From NCBI GenBank assembly GCA_040880125.1, contig JBBDJB010000029.1, positions 44,536-108,535 of the forward strand: a DNA stretch of 64,000 nucleotides. Direction: 5' to 3'. Positions 56,203 to 64,000 of the stretch are shown here, piece by piece. The position numbers were made by a program, and so were the translations under genes. The notes below the pieces were generated by a model that had not been told where the DNA came from, did no database searches, and saw only the letters and a program-made list of their open reading frames with translations. The first letter of the stretch is position 1, and the number at the start of each line of letters is the position of its first letter. This stretch comes from JBBDJB01 sp040880125 (GTDB lineage: Bacteria > Planctomycetota > Planctomycetia > Pirellulales > JBBDJB01).

Positions 56203-57192
56203 CTAGGCCGCATCGGCCGAGCGCACTTCCAGCGCGGCAGGCGACTGCGCGCCCAACTCCTCGCGCACCACGTAAAGCGGGCGTCGCTTGCTCTCTCGAT
56301 AGATGCGCCCCACGTATTCACCGAGGATGCCCGTGCAGACAAGCTGAACGCCTCCTAGAAACAGCACGGCTGCGAGGATGGTACCGGTCGACGACAGCCA
56401 TGGGCTGCCCGCCACCAGCCACAGTACACCACCGCCGAACAAGATCGCCAGGGCGGACGCCACGGCAGCCAGCCCAAGTACGCTCGCCGCTCGCAGCGGC
56501 CCCAGCGAGAACGACAGAATGCCGTCGAGTGCCAGCCGCAACATCTTGCGGACGGGGTAGTTGCTGGTGCCGGCGAAGCGCTTTGCCCGCTCGTAGGGCA
56601 GGGCGATCTGCCGAAAGCCTACCCAACTGACCATGCCGCGGATGAAGCGATCGTGCTCGGGCATTTGCTTGAGTGCATCGACGACCTTGCGGTCCATCAG
56701 GCGGAAGTCGCCCACGTCAGGTGGTATCGGCGTATCCGAAAGACGATTGATCATCCGGTAAAACAGGCTGGCGGTGACCAGCTTGAAGGCCGACTCTCCG
56801 TCGCGGCACGTGCGGCGGCCGTAGACAACGTCGTAACCTTCCCGCCACTGTTCCACCATCTGCACGATGACTTCCGGCGGGTCCTGCAGATCGGCGTCGA
56901 TGAGCACGACCGCATCCCCTCGCGCATAGTCAATGCCTGCGGTCGAGGCGATCTGATGGCCAAAGTTGCGGGCGAACAACAGCACGCGCACCCGCGCCTC
57001 CGTGGCTTGGATACGTCGCAGGACTGCCTCGGTGCCATCGGTACTGCCATCGTCGACGTAGACGATTTCCAACCGCAGGTCGAGCGGCTCCAGTGCGGCC
57101 AGCAGCCGCTGGTGCGACGCACGCAGCACCTCTTGCTCGTTGTAACACGGCACGACCACCGACAGCAGCGGTTGCGGGTTGTCTGAATGCAT
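56203..57192 (-). CDS. Membrane glycosyltransferase family 2 (dolichol-phosphate-mannose synthase-like)
   Basis: 329 residues from ATG 57192 (GAGGG 9 nt upstream). A GTG at 57252 overlapping the previous gene's stop (TAGTG) is a possible longer start. GT-A domain: SVVVPCYNEQEVL, VDDGSTDGTE, FGHQIASTAGIDYARGDAV, and the DxD-like LIDADLQDPPEV. Two C-terminal helices (AASVLGLAAVASALAILFGG, TGTILAAVLFLGGVQLVC) end in GEYVGRIYRESKRRPLYVV, typical of GtrB/ArnC-like enzymes. It probably attaches a sugar to undecaprenyl phosphate, which the neighbouring ArnT-like enzyme would then transfer to an envelope acceptor. Confidence 0.92.
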   Translation of the reverse strand: MHSDNPQPLLSVVVPCYNEQEVLRASHQRLLAALEPLDLRLEIVYVDDGSTDGTEAVLRRIQATEARVRVLLFARNFGHQIASTAGIDYARGDAVVLIDADLQDPPEVIVQMVEQWREGYDVVYGRRTCRDGESAFKLVTASLFYRMINRLSDTPIPPDVGDFRLMDRKVVDALKQMPEHDRFIRGMVSWVGFRQIALPYERAKRFAGTSNYPVRKMLRLALDGILSFSLGPLRAASVLGLAAVASALAILFGGGVLWLVAGSPWLSSTGTILAAVLFLGGVQLVCTGILGEYVGRIYRESKRRPLYVVREELGAQSPAALEVRSADAA

Positions 57193-57251
57193 CTTTTCGA
57201 TCCCTCGGATTGCAAGCGTCGCGGGGTGTTCGTTCGCCGGCGGCAGGAGCA

Positions 57252-59009
57252 CTATTCTCGTCGCTCGGCAGCGGATGAATTGCTTCGCTGGGCGACGGCT
57301 CGATCACGGAGTATGCGGCCCACGATCACCTTTCGCTGCTCGCCGCCGGTGACGCGGCGCCCGCACGGAATCACCGCCACCTCCTCCCATCGCAGCGGCA
57401 GCGTCCCGGGAGTGGTCGTCCAGTAGAAGCCGCGTCCGCTGTCGCGGAGCATTTCGGTATCGCCCGGCTTGTAGTCATAGCAGAAGTATTCCACTTCCTC
57501 GGGCACGTCGTGCAGCGACGATGGCCACTCGATCTGCCGTATCGGTGCCTCGTAGGCGAAAGCGAAGCGGTGGAAGATCGGGCCGAAGCTCACCAGGTTC
57601 GCCCGGGGCAACTGCTCTTTTAAGCTTGCCACCGCCGGACGCAGGTCGTTAGCGGTGACCGCAACGGCGTTAAGCACGGCGCCGGTGTACGACAGCCCCA
57701 AGTAGCTCGCCAACGCCATCACGGCGACACAGGCATGGCGCTGCTCGCCGCGGCCACGCATCCGGAATAGGACGGCGGCCGTGGCCAGTGCGGCGATCAA
57801 ATAGATTACCGCGAACGCCGCCGGCTGGGCGATTTCACGCAGCGGAATTTGTGGCAGGAAGCTTACCGCCGCCACGGCGATGCCGCTCACCAGAACGGCC
57901 GCGACTGCGCCCAACAGGAAGCGGTCCCAGCCTCGACGCGCCACGGTGCCGGGCGCCGCTTGGACGCATCGCTGCGCGATCCAGGCCAGCATCAGTGCGA
58001 TACACGGGTACAGCGGCATGAAATAACGCCCCCGCGAGCCGCTCACGAGCCAAACGCTCGGATAGGTGACGACAACGGAGGTCAGCAGAAAGGCGACGTG
58101 CGCCGGCATGCGGCCGAGTGCCCGGCGAATTCGCGGATCCAATAGTCCCACCGCCAGGGCCGACCACGGCAGTAGACAGGCGAAGGTCTCCAGCGGAAAG
58201 GTGGCCATGTGCTCCAGCAGACTGCCCTTGTTCACGCGAAAGGCGGCCGATCGCGTCCAGATGCCGACAGCGTCGGCCAGGTTGGTCGCGCGCCAGAAGG
58301 GGATCTCCCAAGCGGCGATCACCAGCACGAAGCAGCTCGCTCCGATCCACTGCCCCCAGCCCAGCAGCCACCGCCAATCGCGGCGCAGCAGCAGGTACGC
58401 GCCCGTGACCGCAACGAAATAGACGGGTGCTTGTGGACCCTTTTGCAGGGCGGCGAGTGCCGCCAGCGCGTAACCGGCGCTCCAGGTGACGCCGGATGAA
58501 CGACCCGCGGCATAGCCGGCGTGCCACGCCAGCAGCGAACCGCTGACCAACATGGTGAACAGCGCCTCGTTTTCGCCGAGCTGTCCCAGTTGAAGCACTT
58601 GGCCCAGTGTGGCGAACATCGCGCCCGCAGCCAGCGCACCGAACCAGGTCAGGAAGGTCCGCGCGTAGAAGTACACGATGAGCGTGGTCCCCAGCATCGC
58701 CAGTGCACTGGGCAGGCGGATGGCGACCAGATCGACCTCGCCTCGCACTAGGGCGACGGCGGCCATGGTCCAGCTCGCCATGGGCGGGCGGTCGACAAAC
58801 ACTTGGCGCTGCTGGCGCGGGACGATCCAGTCGCCAGTCTCCAGCATTTGCACGGCGCCGTGCGCCCACCGCGATTCCTCGCCGCAAGCGGGCAGCAGCG
58901 TCATCCGGGAGAAGTAAATGGCGACTACCAGCAGCGACAGCAGCGCAACGTGTAAGCACGTCGCCGGCCAATCCTTGACCGCGCCTGGTATTTCGCATGC
59001 GTCCTGCAT
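57252..59009 (-). CDS. ArnT/PMT-type membrane glycosyltransferase (GT-C fold)
   Basis: 585 residues, 11-12 predicted membrane helices. N-terminal LPACGEESRWAHGAVQMLETGDW with Asp/Glu-containing first periplasmic loop, then RPPMASWTMAA, which fits the ArnT-like PMT_2 family opening. A periplasmic C-terminal domain follows from about residue 430 (soluble sequence after the last helix, SYTGAVLNAVAVT...). It transfers a sugar from undecaprenyl phosphate to lipid A, a protein or another envelope acceptor; which is unclear. The GT2 gene follows 59 nt later and would supply the lipid-linked sugar. AGGAG lies 11 nt before the ATG. Confidence 0.88.
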   Translation of the reverse strand: MQDACEIPGAVKDWPATCLHVALLSLLVVAIYFSRMTLLPACGEESRWAHGAVQMLETGDWIVPRQQRQVFVDRPPMASWTMAAVALVRGEVDLVAIRLPSALAMLGTTLIVYFYARTFLTWFGALAAGAMFATLGQVLQLGQLGENEALFTMLVSGSLLAWHAGYAAGRSSGVTWSAGYALAALAALQKGPQAPVYFVAVTGAYLLLRRDWRWLLGWGQWIGASCFVLVIAAWEIPFWRATNLADAVGIWTRSAAFRVNKGSLLEHMATFPLETFACLLPWSALAVGLLDPRIRRALGRMPAHVAFLLTSVVVTYPSVWLVSGSRGRYFMPLYPCIALMLAWIAQRCVQAAPGTVARRGWDRFLLGAVAAVLVSGIAVAAVSFLPQIPLREIAQPAAFAVIYLIAALATAAVLFRMRGRGEQRHACVAVMALASYLGLSYTGAVLNAVAVTANDLRPAVASLKEQLPRANLVSFGPIFHRFAFAYEAPIRQIEWPSSLHDVPEEVEYFCYDYKPGDTEMLRDSGRGFYWTTTPGTLPLRWEEVAVIPCGRRVTGGEQRKVIVGRILRDRAVAQRSNSSAAERRE

Positions 59010-59321
59010 TGCGGCTGACGCTCCTACGGCCCCGTCATGGGGAGCGAGCGGAGATTTCCAACGGTAGATGCAGTGGTATACCGCAGCAGACGCTACCGAA
59101 CAACACGAGTTGCCAAACCCCCAGAATCAATCATTCTCGCCATTTTCGTCAGACTTCTGCGCATCGCTGCCCCGCCAGGTTTGACCGCGCGAGATTCGTC
59201 TCGCAGAATGGCACCATCCGGCGCGCACGAGCGGTGATCCAATCCAGCAGTGCAGTACACAACCACAAGTGCGACCAACCTTGGCCGATGGTATTCCTGA
59301 CGCACCCCGCAAAACCAACGC
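59010..59321. other. 312-bp divergent intergenic region
   Basis: Carries the promoters of the divergent ArnT-like and cytochrome-dehydrogenase genes. No gene or clear motif recognised. Confidence 0.4.
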
Positions 59322-60968
59322 ATGCGCCCACTCGCCACACCATCGCTTGCCGCTATCGCCATCATCGTTACGTATTCCGCCTTGGTAGCGGCTCAGGACG
59401 ACGCCGCACGGCAGCAATACGCCGACTATGCGCTCACGCACGACGGCGATTTCCACCGAGGGCAGAAGTTGTTCCACAATGAGCAGCTCACCAAATGTTC
59501 GGTTTGCCACCGCGTGGGCCAGCGGGGCGAAAAGATCGGCCCGGATCTCTCCGCGATCGGCGGAAAGTTTGACCGTGCGCACCTGATCGAGTCGCTCCTG
59601 GAGCCGTCGCGGCAGATCGTCGAGGGCTATCGCACCAGCGTCATCGTGACCACCGATGGTCGCATCGTGACGGGGGTGGTCACCAGCCAGTCGCAAAGCG
59701 AAATCGCGATCGCCGACCAGGAAGGCAACCCACAAGTGATCGCTATCGCCGACATCGCCGAGCGCAAGGATAGCGACGTTTCCCTGATGCCCCAGCGGCT
59801 CTACGAGCAGCTTACCGCCGAGCAGTTCACCGACCTGATCGCCTACCTGGAGACGCTGCGGGGCGATGTGAAGGCGACGCCGGGTTCCACGGTCGTCGGC
59901 GGGATACAACTTCCTGACGGGTTTCAGGTGATGATGGTCGCCACCGGGCTGACCGGATGCACGGCTCTGGAGACCGCGCCCGATGGCCGCATGTTCGTCT
60001 GCGAGCAAGTGGGACGTCTGCGGGTGGTGAAGGACGGCCGTTTGCTGGAGCGGCCGTTCGTAACGTTGCCGGTCGATTCGAGCTGGGAGCGGGGCTTGAT
60101 CGGGGTGACGCTCGATCCGGAGTTTCCGCGCGAGCCGTACGTCTATGTCTGCTACGTCGCGAAAGAGCCGTACCCGCATCATCGCATCAGCCGTTTCACG
60201 GCCGAGGGCGACGTCGCGCGGCCCGACAGCGAAAGGGTGTTGCTGAGCGGCGACGACCAACGCAAGCTCGGCGGCAACGTGCCGGCGGGGCACCAGGGCG
60301 GGGCGCTGCACTTCGGGCCGGACGGAAAGCTTTACGTCGGCATCGGCGAGCAAACGGCCGAAACGCCGGCGCAGCGGCTCGACACATTCCAAGGCAAGAT
60401 CCTGCGAATCTCGCGCGACGGCAGCGTCCCGGACGACAACCCACTGCTGAAGGAAACCAGCGGCAAGTATCTCGCGATCTGGGCGCGGGGCCTCCGCAAT
60501 CCGTTCACGTTTGCGTTCGATGGGCAAAGCGGCATGATGCTGATCAACGACGTCGGCGGCCAGTATGAAGAAATCAATTGTGGAATCGCGGGAGCGAACT
60601 ATGGTTGGCCAAGCGTCGAGCACGGTCCGACCGAAGAGGATAGCTTCGTCGGGCCGGTGCATTTCTACCCGCAGGCGTCGATCTCCGGCGGCGACTTCGC
60701 GCCGGCCGATCTGGATTGGCCAGAAAAGTACCGCGGGAAATACTTCTTCGCCGACTACGTGCACGGCTGGATCAAAACGCTCGATCCCCGGCGGCCTGAA
60801 CAGGCGGAGGTCTTCGCCGGCCGGCTGCGTCGTCCGGTCGATCTCCGCTTTGCACCGGATGGCTCGCTCTACGTGCTGTTGCGCAACGCCTGGGTGATCG
60901 ACGGCAAGTTTCTGGAGCAGACCGGCACGCTACTTCAGGTGCGCTGGCAGGCGAGTGATGGTACGTGA
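59322..60968 (+). CDS. Secreted cytochrome c / PQQ-type sugar dehydrogenase fusion
   Basis: 548 residues with a signal peptide (through about ALVAAQ). Class I-like planctomycete haem domain: CSVCH (Cys59, Cys62, His63) and GPDLSAIGGKFDRAHLIESLLEPSRQI, with a likely Met ligand around DVSLMP. From about residue 195, a six-bladed beta-propeller of the soluble glucose dehydrogenase (GSDH/PF07995) type: LPDGFQVMMVATGLTGCTALETAPDGRMFVCEQVGRLRVV, then GLIGVTLDPEF, GHQGGALHFGPDGKLYVGIG, WARGLRNPFTFAFD and ANYGWPSVEHG. Such enzymes oxidise sugars using PQQ; the fused cytochrome could take the electrons directly. Confidence 0.92.
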   Translation: MRPLATPSLAAIAIIVTYSALVAAQDDAARQQYADYALTHDGDFHRGQKLFHNEQLTKCSVCHRVGQRGEKIGPDLSAIGGKFDRAHLIESLLEPSRQIVEGYRTSVIVTTDGRIVTGVVTSQSQSEIAIADQEGNPQVIAIADIAERKDSDVSLMPQRLYEQLTAEQFTDLIAYLETLRGDVKATPGSTVVGGIQLPDGFQVMMVATGLTGCTALETAPDGRMFVCEQVGRLRVVKDGRLLERPFVTLPVDSSWERGLIGVTLDPEFPREPYVYVCYVAKEPYPHHRISRFTAEGDVARPDSERVLLSGDDQRKLGGNVPAGHQGGALHFGPDGKLYVGIGEQTAETPAQRLDTFQGKILRISRDGSVPDDNPLLKETSGKYLAIWARGLRNPFTFAFDGQSGMMLINDVGGQYEEINCGIAGANYGWPSVEHGPTEEDSFVGPVHFYPQASISGGDFAPADLDWPEKYRGKYFFADYVHGWIKTLDPRRPEQAEVFAGRLRRPVDLRFAPDGSLYVLLRNAWVIDGKFLEQTGTLLQVRWQASDGT

Positions 60969-61271
60969 GCGCCACTAGCCAGCACGGCGGGATCGGGCTG
61001 CTTGTGGTGGCACAGACATTCTTGTCTGTCCCCGATCTCCTCCCCGGTGCGACTCTTTGTAGCGCAGCGATGAAGGAGAAGCTTCGCCGGCAAGCCCTCT
61101 CCCCGGCCTTCTCCCAGAGGGAGAGGGAGTATGATGAGGACAGCGATTTACATTCCGCCGCCGGTGTGACATGGTATGGCCTTTCCAGCGTCTGCTGCGG
61201 GCGAGCGATCGGCGTGCGGCGCATCGCAATGGTTCCGATTTCATAGTTTGCGAACGGGAGCAACTTCCTCC
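60969..61271. other. 303-bp intergenic region with a dispersed repeat
   Basis: Between the two plus-strand genes, containing the palindromic repeat at 61095-61130. No coding sequence supported. Confidence 0.6.
61095..61130 (+). repeat. Copy of the dispersed palindromic repeat
   Basis: CCCTCTCCCCGGCCTTCTCC, then CAGAGGGAGAGGGAGT: one substitution away from copy 1 at 35290-35324. The stem has TTCTCCC against GGGAGAGG. It lies between plus-strand genes. Confidence 0.85.
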
Positions 61272-62207
61272 ATGGCATCGGCATCCTCCTCGCCTATTGC
61301 CGTTTATGCAGCCATCGTGGGCAATTTGGCCATCGCCATTACCAAGTTCGCGGCGGCGGCCTTTACCGGCAGCTCCGCCATGGTCTCCGAGGGCATTCAT
61401 TCGGTGGTCGATACCGGCAACGGCGTGCTGCTGCTATTCGGCATCCGGCGCAGCAAGCGCCCGCCGGACGAGACTCACCCCTTCGGCCACGGCAAGGAGC
61501 TGTACTTCTGGACGCTGATCGTCGCGATTCTAATCTTCGCGGTGGGTGGCGGCATGTCGATCTACGAAGGCGTCACGCACCTGAAGCACCCGCACCCGCT
61601 GCACGATCCGACATGGAACTATGTCGTGCTGGGTTTGGCCATGGTGTTCGAGGCGGTGGCCTGGTGGATCGCCTACCGCGAATTTCGCAAGACCAGCGGC
61701 TCGCGGCCGTTTCTCCAGGCGGTTCGCACGAGCAAGGATCCCACCACCTTCACCGTACTGTTCGAGGACTCCGCGGCGATGGCAGGGCTGATCGTCGCCT
61801 TTGTGGGAATTCTGGCAGGGCAGCTATTCAACAACCCGGCGTTCGATGGAATCGCCTCGATTGCAATCGGAGTCATTCTGGCCCTGGTCGCCCTGGGACT
61901 GGCGTACGAGAGCAAGGGACTGTTGGTCGGCGAGGCGGCCGACCCGACCACGCTCGCCGGGATTCGAGAACTGGCTCTCGCGGAAAGCAGCTTCGTGAAG
62001 GTCGCCGCGCCGCTGACCATGCACCTCGGGCCGCGGGAAGTGCTATTGAACTTGGACATTCAGCTCCGGCCGGAGCTCACTGCCGACCAGATCGAAGTGG
62101 CCATCGACCGGCTGGAACGGGCGATTCGCGAGCGCTATCCTGCAATCACGCGCATCTTTATCGAGGTCGAGTCGCTTACGAAAAGGAAAGAAACAGGGGG
62201 AGCATAG
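61272..62207 (+). CDS. Cation diffusion facilitator, ZnT9-like
   Basis: 311 residues, from ATG 61272 (GGGAG 11 nt upstream). Six membrane helices. TM2 carries EGIHSVVDTGNG (the HxxxD-type metal site). A characteristic HPFGHGKELYFW motif follows. TM5 carries FEDSAAMAGL, an E-D pair as in SLC30A9/ZnT9-type members rather than the canonical HxxxD. The C-terminal cytoplasmic domain is GPREVLLNLDIQLRPELTADQIEVAIDRLERAIRERYP. It exports a divalent cation, commonly Zn2+ or Mn2+, by proton exchange. The ED motif argues for the non-canonical subgroup; its metal is unknown. Confidence 0.92.
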   Translation: MASASSSPIAVYAAIVGNLAIAITKFAAAAFTGSSAMVSEGIHSVVDTGNGVLLLFGIRRSKRPPDETHPFGHGKELYFWTLIVAILIFAVGGGMSIYEGVTHLKHPHPLHDPTWNYVVLGLAMVFEAVAWWIAYREFRKTSGSRPFLQAVRTSKDPTTFTVLFEDSAAMAGLIVAFVGILAGQLFNNPAFDGIASIAIGVILALVALGLAYESKGLLVGEAADPTTLAGIRELALAESSFVKVAAPLTMHLGPREVLLNLDIQLRPELTADQIEVAIDRLERAIRERYPAITRIFIEVESLTKRKETGGA

Positions 62208-62235
62208 CGTCATTCGATGAGGCTACACTAAAGTG

Positions 62236-63318
62236 CTAGCCCCGGGCGAGTGCCTCCTTGTCGGAGACGAACCGCTCGGCCGTGGCGCGGCTGATCTTGC
62301 CGGCGCGGAGCAGTCGCTTGACCGACTCATCCAGCGAGATCATGCCGTCGGCGCGGCCGGTCTGAATGTTCGTATCAATGGTTTCAAGCCTGCCGAAGCG
62401 GATGCCGCTGGCGATCGGCGAGTTGGTCAGCATGATCTCCAGCGCCAGCTCGCGCTTGCTGCCTTCCTCCATGCTGGGCAGCAGATGCTGGCTGATCACC
62501 GCTCTGAGGCTCATCGAAATCTGAGAGCGGATCTCCTGTTGAACGCCTTGGGGGAACAGGTCGACGTAGCGCGAGATCGCCCCTTTGGCATCGCGCGTGT
62601 GCAGCGTTGAAAAGACCAGGTGCCCGGTCTCGGCCGCGCTGAGAGCCATCTGGGCGGTGTCGCGATCGCGGATCTCCCCGACCAGGATGACGTCCGGATC
62701 TTGCCGCAGCCCGTATTTCAATCCGTCGGCGAACGATTGAACATCGCGCCCGATCTCGCGCTGCGTGAGGATGGAGCCGGGCATCTTCGGGAAGATGTAC
62801 TCGATCGGGTCTTCCAGCGTGATGATGCGATGTCCGCCCTCGGCGTTGAGCATGTTGATGATCATCGCCAGCGTCGTCGTCTTTCCCGCCCCGGTCACGC
62901 CGGTAAACAGCACCAACCCGTTGCGAAAATGTGCCAGCCGCTCGGCCAGGCCGACGGGAAAGCCGGCCCAGCCGAGTTCGGGAATCTCCGCCGGAATGAC
63001 GCGAAAGCAGGCGCCCATGCTGCGAACGCCAACGAAGTAGTTCACTCGAAAGCGCTGCGGACGACCCGCGATCTGCAGCTCGACGGCGAAATCTGCGTTG
63101 TGCCGCTGCTCGAAGTGCGCAAGCTCCTCGAGTGGGCACAGCGGCAGCAGGGCCCCTTTCACGGTCTCTTCCGTGAGCACGTCTCCGGCAAGCTCGTGGA
63201 GCAAGCCGTGAACGCGCAGCGTCGGGCGGTACCCGGTCACGATGTGGACATCGGACGCACCGCGCTCGACCGCTTCGGTCAGCCACTTGTGGACCGCAGA
63301 TACGGGATTGGATGCCAT
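62236..63318 (-). CDS. pilT: PilT-type twitching motility ATPase
   Basis: 360 residues from ATG 63318 (an ATG at 63351 is also possible; neither has a clear ribosome site). N-terminal PAS-like region KWLTEAVERGASDVHIVTGYRP. Core: Walker A GVTGAGKTT, Asp box ITLEDPIEYIF, Walker B GEIRDRDTAQMAL, and the His box ETGHLVFSTLHTRDA. C-terminal ASGIRFGRLETIDT and SLDESVKRLLRAGKI close the motor. It retracts type IV pili. It lies alone here, without pilB/pilC. A PilU paralogue is possible from sequence alone. Confidence 0.93.
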   Translation of the reverse strand: MASNPVSAVHKWLTEAVERGASDVHIVTGYRPTLRVHGLLHELAGDVLTEETVKGALLPLCPLEELAHFEQRHNADFAVELQIAGRPQRFRVNYFVGVRSMGACFRVIPAEIPELGWAGFPVGLAERLAHFRNGLVLFTGVTGAGKTTTLAMIINMLNAEGGHRIITLEDPIEYIFPKMPGSILTQREIGRDVQSFADGLKYGLRQDPDVILVGEIRDRDTAQMALSAAETGHLVFSTLHTRDAKGAISRYVDLFPQGVQQEIRSQISMSLRAVISQHLLPSMEEGSKRELALEIMLTNSPIASGIRFGRLETIDTNIQTGRADGMISLDESVKRLLRAGKISRATAERFVSDKEALARG

Positions 63319-63419
63319 CGCACACTGCCGCGACAAAGGTTTGGTCTGCATAGGGCGCAGCGGTAGCGGTTGCGCATCAGCGAAAGTTCTCGCAGGACGC
63401 GCCCAGTGCGACTGAACTA

Positions 63420-63483
63420 CTACCGGCTGAAGCCGGTAGGTTGGAGGACATCGTGAGCTACGGACTGAAGTCCTTCGCTCACG
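63420..63483 (-). repeat. Two TGAA-loop palindromes downstream of tnpA
   Basis: CTACCGGC/GCCGGTAG around loop TGAA (63420-63439) is perfect. GTGAGC (63453-63458)/GCTCAC (63477-63482) encloses GGAC-TGAA-GTCC. The stop of tnpA lies within the second. Likely the right end or a REP-like pair. Confidence 0.7.
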
Positions 63484-63928
63484 ATCTTGTGACTCGGAAG
63501 TTGTCGCCGCCATCGTCGGGCTCGGTGCCCTCTTGTTGGCGGATGTACTCCTGGATAACCTCGTCCGTCACGTTACCGCTCGATGCCACGAAGTAGCCGC
63601 GAGCCCATAAATGCCGACCCCAATACGCCTTTTGCAGATGCTTGAACTCCATCAGCAGTTTCCGGGAGCTTTTACCCTTGATGTACTGCATGATTTTGCT
63701 CGGCGACAGATTCGGCGGGCAAGACAGCAGCACATGCACGTGGTCGCCAGACACCGATCCTTCCAGAATTTCGATCTCGTTGGTTCGGCACACCTCTCGC
63801 ACCAATTCGCGGAGCCGAATTCCCACCGCATCGACCAGAATTCGCTTCCGATACTTCGTGATCCAGACAAAATGGTACTTCAGGTCATAACGGCTGTGCG
63901 AACTCGTGCGGTACTTCTCCATCGCCAA
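63479..63928 (-). CDS. tnpA: IS200/IS605-family Y1 transposase (TnpA)
   Basis: 149 residues, full length for the family. HUH motif GDHVHVLLS (His63, His65) and catalytic Tyr128 in EVIQEYIRQQ, with the N-terminal RYDLKYHFVWITKYRK typical of IS200 transposases. Such proteins cut and join single-stranded DNA at palindromic ends near replication forks. No tnpB is present in the window, so it is a tnpA-only element. No stop or frameshift, so probably active. The last codons overlap the downstream palindrome. Confidence 0.95.
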   Translation of the reverse strand: MAMEKYRTSSHSRYDLKYHFVWITKYRKRILVDAVGIRLRELVREVCRTNEIEILEGSVSGDHVHVLLSCPPNLSPSKIMQYIKGKSSRKLLMEFKHLQKAYWGRHLWARGYFVASSGNVTDEVIQEYIRQQEGTEPDDGGDNFRVTRS

Positions 63929-64000
63929 ATTCTAGCAAAACGAAGAACCTAAAGGTTTCGCCTGAAGGCGAGGGATTTAGACCCATCGCAAAGACATTAA

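Larger units (their letters stand above)
63418..63985 (-). mobile_element. IS200/IS605-type element (limits approximate)
   Basis: tnpA flanked by imperfect palindromes with TGAA loops. CTACCGGC-TGAA-GCCGGTAG (63420-63439) and CGTGAGC...GCTCACG (63452-63483), with inner GGAC-TGAA-GTCC, lie downstream. TCGCC-TGAA-GGCGA (63960-63973) lies upstream of the gene. These fit subterminal hairpins used by single-strand transposition. The true ends need flank comparison. Confidence 0.75.

Noticed and set aside
59127..60764. 545-codon frame opposite the cytochrome-dehydrogenase gene
   Set aside because: Shadow of a clearly homologous gene on the other strand.

Overview
This looks like chromosomal DNA of a planctomycete, probably in or near the Pirellulales. 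The markers are lineage-typical. There is a DUF1549/DUF1553 protein with a planctomycete cytochrome c domain, paired with a DUF1501 protein. There is a DWG-type Ser/Thr kinase directly behind an ECF sigma factor. Others are a DUF1593 protein, a haem-domain/glucose-dehydrogenase fusion, very long signal peptidases and a mitochondrial-like (spd-type) EF-G. The DNA is GC-rich throughout. I found no rRNA, tRNA or CRISPR array. The genus assignment is inference.

Left part (1-18.4 kb): a secreted 38-residue-repeat protein converges on an ECF sigma factor/Cache-kinase operon. Next comes about 1 kb of decayed DNA (an IS4-type transposase relic and the C-terminal half of a TetR regulator) in front of an intact tripartite RND efflux operon. 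It is followed by a secreted DUF1593 protein (minus strand) and, divergently, the DUF1553-LamG/DUF1501 pair.

Centre (18.8-42 kb): a minus-strand envelope and housekeeping run holds dxr, rseP, lpxD, lpxI, a small membrane protein, a YegS-like lipid kinase and pyrF. Then come ftsH, an orphan response regulator, the sdhCAB operon, fusA (spd type), a CPBP protease, a small membrane protein, a TPR protein and fumC. The sdhCAB and fumC genes supply two consecutive TCA-cycle steps. LpxD, LpxI, and later LptB, indicate an LPS-type outer membrane.

Right part (42-64 kb): a PI-PLC/GDPD-like protein with a DCC-family protein; a large coiled-coil membrane protein with a DnaJ-like zinc motif; a polytopic membrane protein; and a purple-acid-phosphatase-like protein. 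These are followed by two tandem, unusually long signal peptidase I paralogues and lptB. Then come a thioredoxin/YHS protein and, divergently, rho with a polyglycine stretch. The window ends with two glycosyltransferases, a cytochrome/PQQ-type dehydrogenase, a ZnT9-like cation transporter, a PilT-type ATPase and an IS200/IS605-type element at the right edge.

Most interesting for follow-up: the zinc-ribbon plus beta-rich-insert signal peptidase pair; the ECF/Cache-kinase module; the eroded IS4/TetR relic before the efflux operon; the thioredoxin-YHS architecture; the polyglycine Rho with a structured leader; and a small dispersed palindromic repeat family found near gene 3' ends.
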